A stretch of 64,000 nucleotides of DNA, taken from Exilibacterium tricleocarpae (GTDB lineage: Bacteria > Pseudomonadota > Gammaproteobacteria > Pseudomonadales > Cellvibrionaceae). A model generated the notes under the pieces. The model made no database searches. It was not told the DNA's origin and saw only the letters and a program-made list of their open reading frames with translations. Every line of letters starts with the position of its first letter. The stretch's first letter is position 1. Below are positions 46,936 through 55,502 of this stretch, in pieces. A program made the position numbers and the translations under genes. The DNA lies in NCBI RefSeq assembly GCF_007004655.1, contig NZ_ML660098.1, forward strand, positions 124,001-188,000, read 5' to 3'.

Positions 46936-47664
46936 TCAAAGCGTCAATCGCCGCGCAGCCAAGACCCGGTAGTAGGGTTCGGCACTGTCGGCCAGGCGCC
47001 GCTGCCGGTCGTCCAACACCGGTTGTCGCGGCGCGTAGGGTTCGAAACCCGTCGATGCCCACACCGCCTGGTACCAGTGCGGCGCCCAGGGCCCATCACT
47101 CGGTCGCGGTCCCGGCGGCCAGGCCAGCATAGCCTTATCGAAGGGTACGTCCAACCGGGCACACAGTTTCTCCAGCATAACCGCGGGGTTTTTCAACACA
47201 TCGCTGCCCTCCAGCACCACCGGTTCCCGCCCGGTAAGCTCAAAGACCTGTTCGAAGATACGTGTCTGTTGCGCAAACCCCAGGTCTTCCAGCGTCGGAT
47301 TGTCGCGCTTGCGCACATAAGACGCGATCACCTCGGCCGGGTTGCGAATCAAAAATGCGTGGCGCACCGATTTCATCCAGGCGGTGTCCACCTCCGGCAG
47401 CAGGTGGTGGGTCATATGTTTCTGATAGTGGATCGCATAACCGGTAGCAGCCGTCGCGCAACGCGATACCAGGGGGCGCCAGTCGGTACCCCAGGTCGCC
47501 ATAATGGCCTCGCGCAGCGGATGTCGCAAGCCCGTGCGCGCCAGAAAATAGCCGTACAGTGGTTCGTCCCAGACCTGGGTATCGGCGCGATTCTCCCAGG
47601 CCCGCAGCATGGCGGTGGAGATATTGCGCGGCCCCGACCACATGGCGATACACACACCGGTCAC
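46936..47664 (-). CDS. Sulfotransferase-like protein
   Basis: The 242-residue protein has the PAPS-binding P-loop-like WSGPRNISTAM (about 9-19) and the MKSVRHAFLIRNPAEVIASYVR motif (about 96-117) that forms the 3'-phosphate site. Its start overlaps the aminotransferase stop by 4 bp. This sulfotransferase-like/branched-chain aminotransferase pairing recurs in other bacteria as I recall; the product is unknown. Confidence 0.8.
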   Translation of the reverse strand: MTGVCIAMWSGPRNISTAMLRAWENRADTQVWDEPLYGYFLARTGLRHPLREAIMATWGTDWRPLVSRCATAATGYAIHYQKHMTHHLLPEVDTAWMKSVRHAFLIRNPAEVIASYVRKRDNPTLEDLGFAQQTRIFEQVFELTGREPVVLEGSDVLKNPAVMLEKLCARLDVPFDKAMLAWPPGPRPSDGPWAPHWYQAVWASTGFEPYAPRQPVLDDRQRRLADSAEPYYRVLAARRLTL

Positions 47665-48575
47665 GCCGGCGCCTCCCGCTCCAGCAGCGCCAGATAAAGT
47701 TGCTGCAGGCGTTCGACCAGAGGCCCGCGGGTACCGGTGCCGATTACCCGCCCGTCCACTTCAGTCACCGGCGCGATACCGGCAAAGGTGCCGGTCACAA
47801 AAGCCTCATCGGCACCGTAGACTTCCGTAAGGCTGAAATTTTTCTCGGCGCAGGCAATGCCATGGTCCCGGCACAGCGCCAACACGTTGTCGCGGGTTAT
47901 ACCGCCGAGGCAGTAGTCGCCGCTGCTGGTCCATACCGCGCCGTCGCGCACGATAAAGAAATGGGTCGAGTTGCAGGTGGCCACAAAGCCGTGAGGATCG
48001 AGCATCAGCGCCTCGTCGGCACCGGCCTTGGTGGCCTGGATACAGGCGGTAATACAATTGAGTTTGGAATGGCTGTTGAGCTTCGGGTCCTGCACATCGG
48101 GATAGCCGCGGCGCACATGCACGGTAAACAGGCGGATACCTTTGTGCAAAGTATCGGGCTGCGGCGTTTTGTATTCGGCGATAATCACGATGGTCGCCGG
48201 CGTCACGGTTACCCGCGGGTCCTGGTAGGGGGTGGACTTGATCCCGCGGGTCACCATCAGTCGCATATGCACACCGTCGTCCATGCCGTTTGCGGCCAGG
48301 GTATCGTAAAGACGCGCCACCAGGGTATCCCGATCGATACCCAGGTCCAGGTCGATGGCCTTGGCGCCCTCCAGCAGGCGTTTGAGGTGCCTGTCCAGAA
48401 ATGCAATCTTGCCGCGGTGCACCCGCAACCCTTCCCAGACACCATCGCCGAGCACAAAGCCGCTGTCGAATACCGACACCACAGCCCGTTCCCGGGGCAG
48501 GAGTTCGCCATTGATATTGATCAATACAGCGGCGTTGCGGGGATCGTCCACGTAGTCGTGGGTGCCTTTGGCCAT
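47661..48575 (-). CDS. Class IV (branched-chain/D-amino acid) aminotransferase
   Basis: The 304-residue PLP enzyme of fold type IV has the Schiff-base Lys at 171 (SHSKLNC), GEGVWEGLRVHRG-like start (DGVWEGLRVHRG), and the family GGITRDNVL and TEVYGADEAFVTGT motifs. It could be IlvE-like, D-alanine aminotransferase-like or aminodeoxychorismate-lyase-like. Coupling to the sulfotransferase-like gene argues for a shared pathway. Confidence 0.87.
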   Translation of the reverse strand: MAKGTHDYVDDPRNAAVLININGELLPRERAVVSVFDSGFVLGDGVWEGLRVHRGKIAFLDRHLKRLLEGAKAIDLDLGIDRDTLVARLYDTLAANGMDDGVHMRLMVTRGIKSTPYQDPRVTVTPATIVIIAEYKTPQPDTLHKGIRLFTVHVRRGYPDVQDPKLNSHSKLNCITACIQATKAGADEALMLDPHGFVATCNSTHFFIVRDGAVWTSSGDYCLGGITRDNVLALCRDHGIACAEKNFSLTEVYGADEAFVTGTFAGIAPVTEVDGRVIGTGTRGPLVERLQQLYLALLEREAPA

Positions 48576-48933
48576 GGGGGTCCTGCCTCACTGTAATTGC
48601 TGTTGCGGGCGTGTTGATTGCAGTTGCGGATTTGGCCGCAGTCGCCGGTAGACTTACCGCCGTGCTCCGGCGAACCCGCCCCACTTTATCAACCGGGTCA
48701 CGACGATGGCAACAGCCATTCCAGCAACGACGCTAACGGCCATTCCAGCGACACGGCGCGCCGCAGCCGCCCGCAGTCGATACCGCTGCCATAGTATCCC
48801 GCACAGCCGTCAGAAGTACACAGCGAGCGTCGTTCTTTTCTCCGTTTTACGCCGTCACCACAGGCATCCGTCGCCCGGGCGCTGTCGGCCTCCGTCAATG
48901 GTGCCGCACGGCATTCCCCCGTCAATCAGCCGG
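48576..48933. other. Intergenic region with a short direct repeat
   Basis: 358 bp. It contains two imperfect copies of CCATTCCAGCRACG-type sequence around 48716-48752. No gene, tRNA or T-run hairpin seen. It separates two leftward genes. Confidence 0.5.
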
Positions 48934-49458
48934 TTAGAAATTGAAGCGCACGCCGAGACTATACAACTCGAAGTCATCGTTCAGATTGGTGGCGTTGTAG
49001 AGTTTCTGGTATTCGGCACGCACACCAAAACCGGAACTGAAATCATACTGGGCACCGAGACCGAGACTGAAACCGCTGTTTTCCAGGTCCTCGTTAAGCA
49101 CATCGATCTCCGTGTAGTGCATCCCGCCTTTGGCCAGCAGCGAGAACCGCTCGCTCAGCGAGTGGGAAAATACGGCGGACAGATTGATGGTGTCGCTCTC
49201 CACATTATCGCGGGTGGCGAAGCCGTCAAACTCGAAATCATCCAGGTGAATCCACTCGGTCTCCAACGCGAGGTAGTCCGACAGTTGAATACCCCCGTAG
49301 AGTTTGCCGACATCGGCATCAACATTGTTGGCGTCGGCCAGCTCCGATTGCCCCCAGCCGCCGCCCAGATAAACCTGCCCCGCCGGCGTATCCGCCAGAG
49401 CAGCCGATTGCCACAGAGATACACCGAAAACCGCGAGCGCTATATGTTTAACTTTCAT
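48934..49458 (-). CDS. Small outer-membrane beta-barrel protein (OmpA/OmpW-like)
   Basis: The 174-residue protein has a signal peptide (cut near 22), then alternating strands such as GQVYLGGGWGQSEL and YLALETEWIHLDD, ending in YSLGVRFNF with a C-terminal Phe. This is an 8-strand barrel of the OmpA-transmembrane-like type. Role unknown. Confidence 0.82.
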   Translation of the reverse strand: MKVKHIALAVFGVSLWQSAALADTPAGQVYLGGGWGQSELADANNVDADVGKLYGGIQLSDYLALETEWIHLDDFEFDGFATRDNVESDTINLSAVFSHSLSERFSLLAKGGMHYTEIDVLNEDLENSGFSLGLGAQYDFSSGFGVRAEYQKLYNATNLNDDFELYSLGVRFNF

Positions 49459-49627
49459 ATTAAAAAATCCTTAAAAATCAGGTAATGGTGTGGTCCAACT
49501 TTGCACGGTTTGCAGTGTAGGTTTCTGAAAGTGAACAGTGCCTGAACAGTGCCACCACCGACTTCTGTGCCGCCGCTGTCGCAAATCGACAACAGTTTGA
49601 TCGAAGCGGCAGTGGGCAACTGCAAGC

Positions 49628-49688
49628 GGTGGCGGTGGCGGTGGCGGTGGCGGTGGCGGTGGCGGTGGCGGTGGCGGTGGCGGTGGCG
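49628..49688. repeat. (GGTGGC)10 microsatellite upstream of the esterase gene
   Basis: Ten perfect GGTGGC units plus one base. It ends 54 bp before the esterase ATG, so it lies in the promoter or leader. Same unit length as the repeat upstream of hisI. Confidence 0.97.
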
Positions 49689-49742
49689 AGACTATAGCAG
49701 GTTGAGATATATTGTCGGGCAAATCCCGAGAACCCGATACCC

Positions 49743-50405
49743 ATGACTTACTTGCCTTGCGTAGAAATAGAACCCGCCACTCCCGCAACCGCCGCTGTGA
49801 TCTGGCTGCACGGCCTCGGCGCCAACGGCCACGATTTCGAACCCATAGTGCCGGAGTTGAAGTTGCCGGCAACGCTGCCGGTGCGCTTCGTGTTCCCTCA
49901 TGCACCTTCAATACCGGTCACCATCAACGGCGGTGCGGTTATGCCGGCCTGGTATGACATTTTGGAAATGACCATCGACCGCAAAATTGACGAAGCGCAG
50001 ATTTTGCGCTCGGCGGCGGCGGTGACGGCGCTGATCGAAAGAGAAATCGAACGCGGTATCCCCAGCAATCGAATCGTGGTGGCGGGCTTTTCCCAGGGCG
50101 GGGCCGTGGCCTATCAGGCCGCGTTGAGCTGCTCCAGGCCACTGGCCGGCCTGATGGCACTATCGACTTATTTCGCCACCCACCAGTCTATCAATCCGAG
50201 CGAGGCCAACCACCGGTTGCCGATTCATATTTACCACGGCGTTTACGACCCTGTGGTGCCGGAGACACTGGGTCGCCGGGCGCATGACCTGTTGCTGGGG
50301 ATGGGCTACACGACCGACTATAAAAACTACCCCATGGAACACGCCGTCTGCCCGGCGCAGATAACAGATATGTCGCAGTGGTTGCAAAAACAGTTAGGTA
50401 AATAA
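49743..50405 (+). CDS. Carboxylesterase / acyl-protein-thioesterase-like hydrolase
   Basis: The 220-residue alpha/beta-hydrolase has GFSQGG (Ser117), Asp169 and His200 as catalytic triad, and HGLGANGHDF as the oxyanion region. It matches the EstB-like carboxylesterase/phospholipase group of Pseudomonas. It is cytoplasmic and preceded by a hexanucleotide microsatellite. Confidence 0.93.
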   Translation: MTYLPCVEIEPATPATAAVIWLHGLGANGHDFEPIVPELKLPATLPVRFVFPHAPSIPVTINGGAVMPAWYDILEMTIDRKIDEAQILRSAAAVTALIEREIERGIPSNRIVVAGFSQGGAVAYQAALSCSRPLAGLMALSTYFATHQSINPSEANHRLPIHIYHGVYDPVVPETLGRRAHDLLLGMGYTTDYKNYPMEHAVCPAQITDMSQWLQKQLGK

Positions 50406-50483
50406 ATAGGCAGGGGATGGTGGCGCAGTGTCGTCCAGGATCGGTAATCCGATGGCATGATGCCGTTGAAAGTCGACCCTCCG

Positions 50484-50533
50484 GTGGCACGGTGCGGGGA
50501 CAGGTTCTACCTGTCCCCTTCGAGGAGGGCCAC
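50484..50533. repeat. REP-like palindrome, variant copy 3
   Basis: A variant with the same GTGGCAC outer arm (here with GTGCGG) but an inner GGGGACAGG/CCTGTCCCC stem and five-nt loop TTCTA. The right outer arm is altered (GGCCAC). It is about 95 bp from copy 4. Confidence 0.8.
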
Positions 50534-50626
50534 TCCCCGTCAACGAGGGCACCTGTACCTGTTTACTGCAATACCCTAAAATTTATTTAGCGCCTGCGAG
50601 TTTCAATGATGCCATCAAAGAGGGAA

Positions 50627-50679
50627 GTGGCACCATTCTAGGGGGACGCAACTGAAGTTACGTCCCCGCACCGTGCCAC
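50627..50679. repeat. REP-like palindrome, GTGGCAC/GTGCCAC family, copy 4
   Basis: A 53-bp copy nearly identical to 18505 and 31836. It lies before the winged-helix regulator gene and after the esterase gene, so copies 3 and 4 are adjacent. Confidence 0.9.
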
Positions 50680-50966
50680 CGCAAGTGGAATAATGCCGCC
50701 TGTCTATCTTTCTCAACAGATTTTCCTGACAGCGCCTTTCGCTAAAACACCGCCAAAAACAAGCGCCTTAAGCGACACTAAGCAGGCTTCAATCTAAAGC
50801 AGTATCATCAGCCACAACCGGTACTTTTTCACAAACGCAGGCGGCAGTTTCTTACATAGACCCAATGGCCGGTCGATTAGACTGGCGCTTTGAAAGCGTT
50901 TGTAAACAAGTCACTACCAGCCAGATAAATAATGGACGATTTTCCGGGGGCAAAGGAGGCGCTTCC

Positions 50967-51605
50967 ATGATCTTCGAGTTTTCGACCTGGGTCCTGAATA
51001 CCCATCGCTACGAACTCTGCCACTGCGGCAGACCTATTAAAATCCGGCGCAAAGTCTTCAAGGTGTTGAGCTATCTGTTGCTTCACCGCCATCGCAATGT
51101 CAGCCGTAAAGAACTCCTGGAGCAAGTGTGGTCGCGACAATACGTCACCGAAGAATCGGTCACCAGTTGCATCAAAGAGGCGCGCCAAATTCTGGGGGAT
51201 ACCGAGCGCCACAAGCGGATGATTGAAACCATCCACGGTTTTGGCTACCGATTTACCCACCCGGTGACCGTGCAGGAGAGCGAAACAGCACAGGGCGGAG
51301 ACGGGTTGCCGACCCCGAGCCTGGCGGTCTCCCCGCCCGCCCCCGATTCTACAGCCACCACATCCAACCAGACCCTGAAGCTCTCAGCCACCGTCGACAA
51401 TGGGACCGTAGCGCTCAGCAGCCGTAGCGGCGCGCTGGTGGAAAACGTCGTCTGCCGGGTCGGGGACAATCAGACCACCTGGCTGCTCAGCGGCAGCTGT
51501 AACAACGAGGGCAAGGCACCGCCCGGTCTGACTCCGATACTGGACGCTATCCGCCGTCTCAGCAGCGGCGGTGCCCCGATTCGCCTCGATATCCACTGGG
51601 AGTGA
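50967..51605 (+). CDS. OmpR/PhoB-type winged-helix regulator without receiver or membrane domain
   Basis: ATG 50967 is preceded by AGGAGG, giving 212 residues. Residues about 12-98 form a winged helix (VFKVLSYLLLHRHRNVSRKELLEQVW...HGFGYRFTHP). The C-terminus (about 130-212) contains no membrane helix and no known sensor; it has paired VCRVGD and SGSCNN cysteines. This resembles CadC-like DNA-binding parts but lacks the membrane anchor. Confidence 0.75.
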   Translation: MIFEFSTWVLNTHRYELCHCGRPIKIRRKVFKVLSYLLLHRHRNVSRKELLEQVWSRQYVTEESVTSCIKEARQILGDTERHKRMIETIHGFGYRFTHPVTVQESETAQGGDGLPTPSLAVSPPAPDSTATTSNQTLKLSATVDNGTVALSSRSGALVENVVCRVGDNQTTWLLSGSCNNEGKAPPGLTPILDAIRRLSSGGAPIRLDIHWE

Positions 51606-51749
51606 CAGGGCGCCGGCGCGGGTGCCGGTAGTGCAGGTCTGCGCCGGATAGCACTACCGCATCTCATTTTCGCTATAAACACTACTGGCAAGGTTCGTTT
51701 ATTTGTTATATAAACGAGGCGTTATAACTGCAACCAGTAAGGCAAGTTT

Positions 51750-51965
51750 ATGCGCCCCTGCAGAGAATGTCAGTTGTTAAACCGCCAGAGCACCAAAACC
51801 AGGCCGCACCTGTACCTGGAGAAGCGGTCCCCGGAAGATAAACCGGGACAGCAGAACTACGGCCCGAAACCCGACGAGGAATGGGCGTGTAAAGAGTGCG
51901 GCACCTTGTTTGTGCACACTTACAGCACCATCGCCCCGTTTGGTTGGGAAATCAAAAAAAGCTGA
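51750..51965 (+). CDS. Small zinc-ribbon-like protein
   Basis: A 71-residue protein with two CxxC pairs (CRECQ and CKECG) that could bind one zinc. Between them is a polar loop. An AAGG ribosome site lies about 10 bp before ATG 51750. Function unknown; the stop is 5 bp from the end of the BASS transporter gene (convergent). Confidence 0.6.
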   Translation: MRPCRECQLLNRQSTKTRPHLYLEKRSPEDKPGQQNYGPKPDEEWACKECGTLFVHTYSTIAPFGWEIKKS

Positions 51966-51969
51966 CAAA

Positions 51970-52854
51970 CTACACCCGGGCGGCTTTGCCTCGACTTCTA
52001 TTAAGGTAATAGATGAATAGCCAGGGCATACAGATCATCAACATACTGTAAACCACCGGCAACCGGGCAATGGCCGGGTCTTGCAGGATGGTCATAGAGA
52101 ACAGTAGTGTTATGGCGACATTTTGTATGCCGACTTCGACTAGTATAGTGGTTGCCTGGGCGGCGGGAAGTCGAGTCGCTCTTACCAAAAAATAGGCGAG
52201 AAACATGGCTGCTGCCAACAAGATAAAACAATACCAGGCCAGATGGGCGATCATACCCGGGTTGGACAGATACTCCCTGTTGTAATAGGCCGAGCTGGAC
52301 GCCAAAAAGACAATCAACAATATGGATATAATCCGAAATTTCTCCGCAATCGCATAAGCGGCTCCCGGAGCCAGTCGCCTTATTGACATACCGATGGACA
52401 CCGGCAGGATCGTCAGCGACATCAAACGCACCATGGTTTTCTCTATGGACAACGCTAACTGACCACCGCCTTCCATAAAGGTCTCTATTGCATAGGCCCC
52501 CCAAAACGGTAACGTAAAAGCCACGAAAATACTGGACACCGCAGTCAAAGATACCGACAACGCGATATCTGCCCGGATAACGAAGGATATTGCATTTGAT
52601 GCGACCCCGCCGGGGCTCGCCGCCAGTAACATTAAACCCACCGCTATTTCGGGCGAGGGATTCAGCAAATGGATAACGACAATAGCCGTTAACGGCAACA
52701 ACAACATCTGGCCGGTCAGGCCTATCAACATACTTTTGGGTTTTGCGGCTAGCAGTCGAAAATCCGCCGGCCGCAGGGCGAGCCCCATGCCAAGCATAAT
52801 CACAAAAACAATACTCGGAAACACATAGTTGACGAGAAACTGGAAGCTACCCAT
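51970..52854 (-). CDS. Bile acid:sodium symporter family transporter
   Basis: The 294-residue protein has about nine hydrophobic helices and the BASS signature ASPGGVASNAISFVIRADIALSVSLTAVSS-like stretch (about 78-107). BASS members move organic anions with sodium. Substrate cannot be inferred. ATG 52854 has no strong ribosome site. Confidence 0.85.
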   Translation of the reverse strand: MGSFQFLVNYVFPSIVFVIMLGMGLALRPADFRLLAAKPKSMLIGLTGQMLLLPLTAIVVIHLLNPSPEIAVGLMLLAASPGGVASNAISFVIRADIALSVSLTAVSSIFVAFTLPFWGAYAIETFMEGGGQLALSIEKTMVRLMSLTILPVSIGMSIRRLAPGAAYAIAEKFRIISILLIVFLASSSAYYNREYLSNPGMIAHLAWYCFILLAAAMFLAYFLVRATRLPAAQATTILVEVGIQNVAITLLFSMTILQDPAIARLPVVYSMLMICMPWLFIYYLNRSRGKAARV

Positions 52855-52936
52855 TGTTACAACAAATCGTCCTTTCCGGATATGACAGGTTCACAGTGGC
52901 TGAGCAACTCCACAAGCGGGCGGCAGAAGAGCCAGG

Positions 52937-53001
52937 GCGTTGTTTTTGAGCAAGACGCCGGAGGCATGGGCCGTAACCGGAATCTTGCTCAAGAGCAACG
53001 C
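52937..53001. repeat. Isolated inverted repeat in the BASS-aroA gap
   Basis: A 19-bp stem with three mismatches pairs 52937-52955 with 52983-53001 around a 27-nt loop, inside the 493-bp gap between the BASS transporter and aroA. No T tract follows. Not related to the other repeat families here. Confidence 0.6.
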
Positions 53002-53347
53002 CTGCACTATAACAGAAACAAAAAACCTTGGTATCGTTGCCAGCGACAACCAAGCTTGTACCGGCACGGTTTGCGATTGAAGGTTTCATCCGACTTAAGG
53101 CTTTTCGTCAACCAGGAAGTCAATGAAACGCCATAAATGTTACAGATGTACCGGTGCAAGGTTGAGACCGGGCCGACTTTCACACTGTTGGCCCGATACA
53201 ACCCCGGAGCGCCGGACCCGATGTTGGGACTCGGCCCTTATCCACCCGGCGGCACAAAGATGGTAGTATTCCCCCTCGCCAGGCGGCCCGGTTATTTCTG
53301 CCGCTACATTCTCAAAGTCGATTTTTATATATAGTCAGTTTGCATAG

Positions 53348-54631
53348 ATGAATGAATTAACGATAGAACCCATAAAGAGCGTTCGCGGAGAAGTCAAACT
53401 CGCAGGCTCCAAAAGCATTTCCAATCGGGCATTGCTGATGGCCGCCCTGTCGGCAGGTGAAACTACCCTCTCCAACCTGCTCGCTGCAGAAGACGTCGAA
53501 CATATGCTAAGCGCTCTGACCCAACTGGGCGTTTCGATCAATTTTTCATCAGACCGCAGCCAATGCACCGTCACCGGGCTCGCCGGCCCTTTCAGGACCG
53601 GCTCATCGACAGCACTCTATCTCGGCAATGCCGGCACGGCAGTGCGACCACTATGCAGCGTTTTAGCGGCCGGCTACGGAGAATTTCTGCTCGATGGTGA
53701 TGCGAGAATGCGGGAGCGGCCAATCGGCGATCTGGTTGACGCTTTGCGACCTTTGGGGGCCGATATAGCTTATACCGAGACGGCAGGGTATCTGCCTGTC
53801 CGCATCACCTCGCAGGGGCTCAAAGGTGGCGAGACGCGGATAGACTGCTCGTTGTCCAGTCAATACCTGACAGCACTGTTGATGGCCGCCCCTCTGGCCG
53901 AGCGCGATGTCACTATCACTATACAGTCGACACTGGTTTCGAAACCCTATATCGATATTACACTCGCAATGCTGAAGCGCTTTGGTATCGAATGCACTCA
54001 CAGAGACTATAAACAGTTTCATATCGATGCGCCACAGACGTACACCGCACCGGGTCACTATTGGATTGAGGGCGACGCCTCTTCCGCTTCCTACTTTCTG
54101 GCAGCCGCGGCGATAAAAGGCGGTGCGGTGAAAGTTCACGGTATCGGCAGGAGTTCGATGCAAGGTGATGTGCAGTTTGCCATAGCCTTGGAAGATATGG
54201 GGGCCAAGGTAAAGATCGGGGAATCGTTTGTGGAGGTGGAGCGGGGGTCGCTGCACGGTGTCGACCTGGACCTCAACCATATTCCCGACGCCGCCATGAC
54301 CCTCGCTGTGGTGGCGCTGTTTGCGGAGGGAAAAACCCGCATTAGAAATATATACAACTGGAGGGTCAAGGAATCAGACCGGATAACAGCCATGGCGACA
54401 GAGTTGACCAAGGTGGGGGCAACCGTGCTGGCGGGAGAAGACTATATTGAGATTACGCCCCCTGAGAAGTGGCACCACGCCCGGATAGAAACCTACAATG
54501 ACCACCGTATGGCCATGTGTTTTTCTTTGGTGGCGCTGGGCCCGCAAGCAGTGACTATATTGGACCCTGGCTGCACAGCGAAGACATTTCCCGACTATTT
54601 TGAAATGTTCTCATCTATTGCGGTAACATAG
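53348..54631 (+). CDS. aroA: EPSP synthase (3-phosphoshikimate 1-carboxyvinyltransferase)
   Basis: This 427-residue enzyme joins shikimate-3-phosphate with PEP. SKS (21-23) and GNAGTAVRP (93-101) are the two substrate loops; Gly96, Thr97 and Pro101 are in the E. coli (sensitive class I) alignment. RERPIGDLV and [13 protein letters not shown] are also conserved. It is a stand-alone gene, not in the usual serC-pheA-aroA-cmk operon, and lies after BASS and before the TPR/kinase operon. A second aroA elsewhere cannot be excluded. Confidence 0.95.
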   Translation: MNELTIEPIKSVRGEVKLAGSKSISNRALLMAALSAGETTLSNLLAAEDVEHMLSALTQLGVSINFSSDRSQCTVTGLAGPFRTGSSTALYLGNAGTAVRPLCSVLAAGYGEFLLDGDARMRERPIGDLVDALRPLGADIAYTETAGYLPVRITSQGLKGGETRIDCSLSSQYLTALLMAAPLAERDVTITIQSTLVSKPYIDITLAMLKRFGIECTHRDYKQFHIDAPQTYTAPGHYWIEGDASSASYFLAAAAIKGGAVKVHGIGRSSMQGDVQFAIALEDMGAKVKIGESFVEVERGSLHGVDLDLNHIPDAAMTLAVVALFAEGKTRIRNIYNWRVKESDRITAMATELTKVGATVLAGEDYIEITPPEKWHHARIETYNDHRMAMCFSLVALGPQAVTILDPGCTAKTFPDYFEMFSSIAVT

Positions 54632-54785
54632 GTAACATTGCGATGACAGGTGAGCCACCATCAAAAAGCTACCTCCTTTAACGGCCCTCAAGAACTTTGA
54701 AGCGGTAGCGCACCACATTGCGATTGCCGGCAACGGCTAAAAGATAAGGCAGTGCGGTGGTGAAAATACATTGATCCAAACCAGG
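54632..54785. other. aroA/response-regulator convergent gap with weak hairpin
   Basis: 154 bp. An imperfect stem pairs about GCGCACCACATTGC with GCAGTGCGGTGGTG (about 54709-54764). It lacks a T tract but is the only structure between the two convergent genes, so it may be a weak terminator. Confidence 0.35.
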
Positions 54786-55487
54786 CTACACCGATCGCTC
54801 CTCCACAGGCATATCAAACCGATACCCCACATCCCGAACGGATTTTATATACCTGGGCAAACGGGAGTCAGGCTCTATCTTCTGCCGCAATGTATTCACA
54901 CAACGATCGACACTGCGTGGTGTGATTAACAGCTTATTGTGCCAAACTACCGTCAAAATAGTATCTCGCGTGAGCGAGCGACCAGGCCGTCGTACAAACA
55001 ACTCCAGCAACCCGTGTTCCTTTGGCGTCAAAGGAATGTACTGATCGCCCTGAGTCAGCTTACGGGATGTCAAGTTAAATTCGAAATCGTCGAACCGTAC
55101 AATATCAGCTGCCGGTTTGCGGTGCCGGCGCAGGAAAGCATTGGCCCGCGCCAGCAGCTCTCTCACACTAAACGGTTTCGTCACATAGTCATCGGCACCG
55201 AGGTTAAGCCCTCTAATCACATCGCCTTCACACCCTTTGGCTGTCAGCATGATGATAGGCATATCCAAACCGGCTTCGCGGACCCGGCGACATATGTCAA
55301 AGCCATTGCGCATCGGCAACATAATATCCAGTATGATCAGGTCGGGCTTGAGGGTAAATGCCAACCGCAAACCCGCCTCACCCTCCATAGCGGTGTGAAC
55401 ATCGTAGTCTTTTGCTGCAAAATTGTCTTTTAAACCGCGCAGTAACGCCGAATCGTCCTCGACTATCAGTACTGTGCTACCCCTCAT
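54786..55487 (-). CDS. OmpR-family response regulator
   Basis: The 233-residue regulator has a receiver (phospho-acceptor Asp in LIILDIMLP, Lys in TKPFSVREL) and a PhoB-like winged helix (about 130-225; RSVDRCVNTLRQKI). AGGAG lies just upstream. It is the last gene in the TPR-kinase-regulator operon. Target genes unknown; the neighbouring gap and CNF-like gene are possible targets. Confidence 0.9.
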   Translation of the reverse strand: MRGSTVLIVEDDSALLRGLKDNFAAKDYDVHTAMEGEAGLRLAFTLKPDLIILDIMLPMRNGFDICRRVREAGLDMPIIMLTAKGCEGDVIRGLNLGADDYVTKPFSVRELLARANAFLRRHRKPAADIVRFDDFEFNLTSRKLTQGDQYIPLTPKEHGLLELFVRRPGRSLTRDTILTVVWHNKLLITPRSVDRCVNTLRQKIEPDSRLPRYIKSVRDVGYRFDMPVEERSV

Positions 55488-55502
55488 ACACTACTCTCCT
55501 TT

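Noticed and set aside
48706-49485. A 259-codon open frame antisense to the small outer-membrane barrel gene
   Set aside because: The barrel gene has a signal peptide and typical C-terminal strand; the antisense frame has neither.
52882-53136. Open frames in the BASS-aroA gap (both strands)
   Set aside because: Sequences are low in family likeness and partly made of the inverted repeat at 52937.
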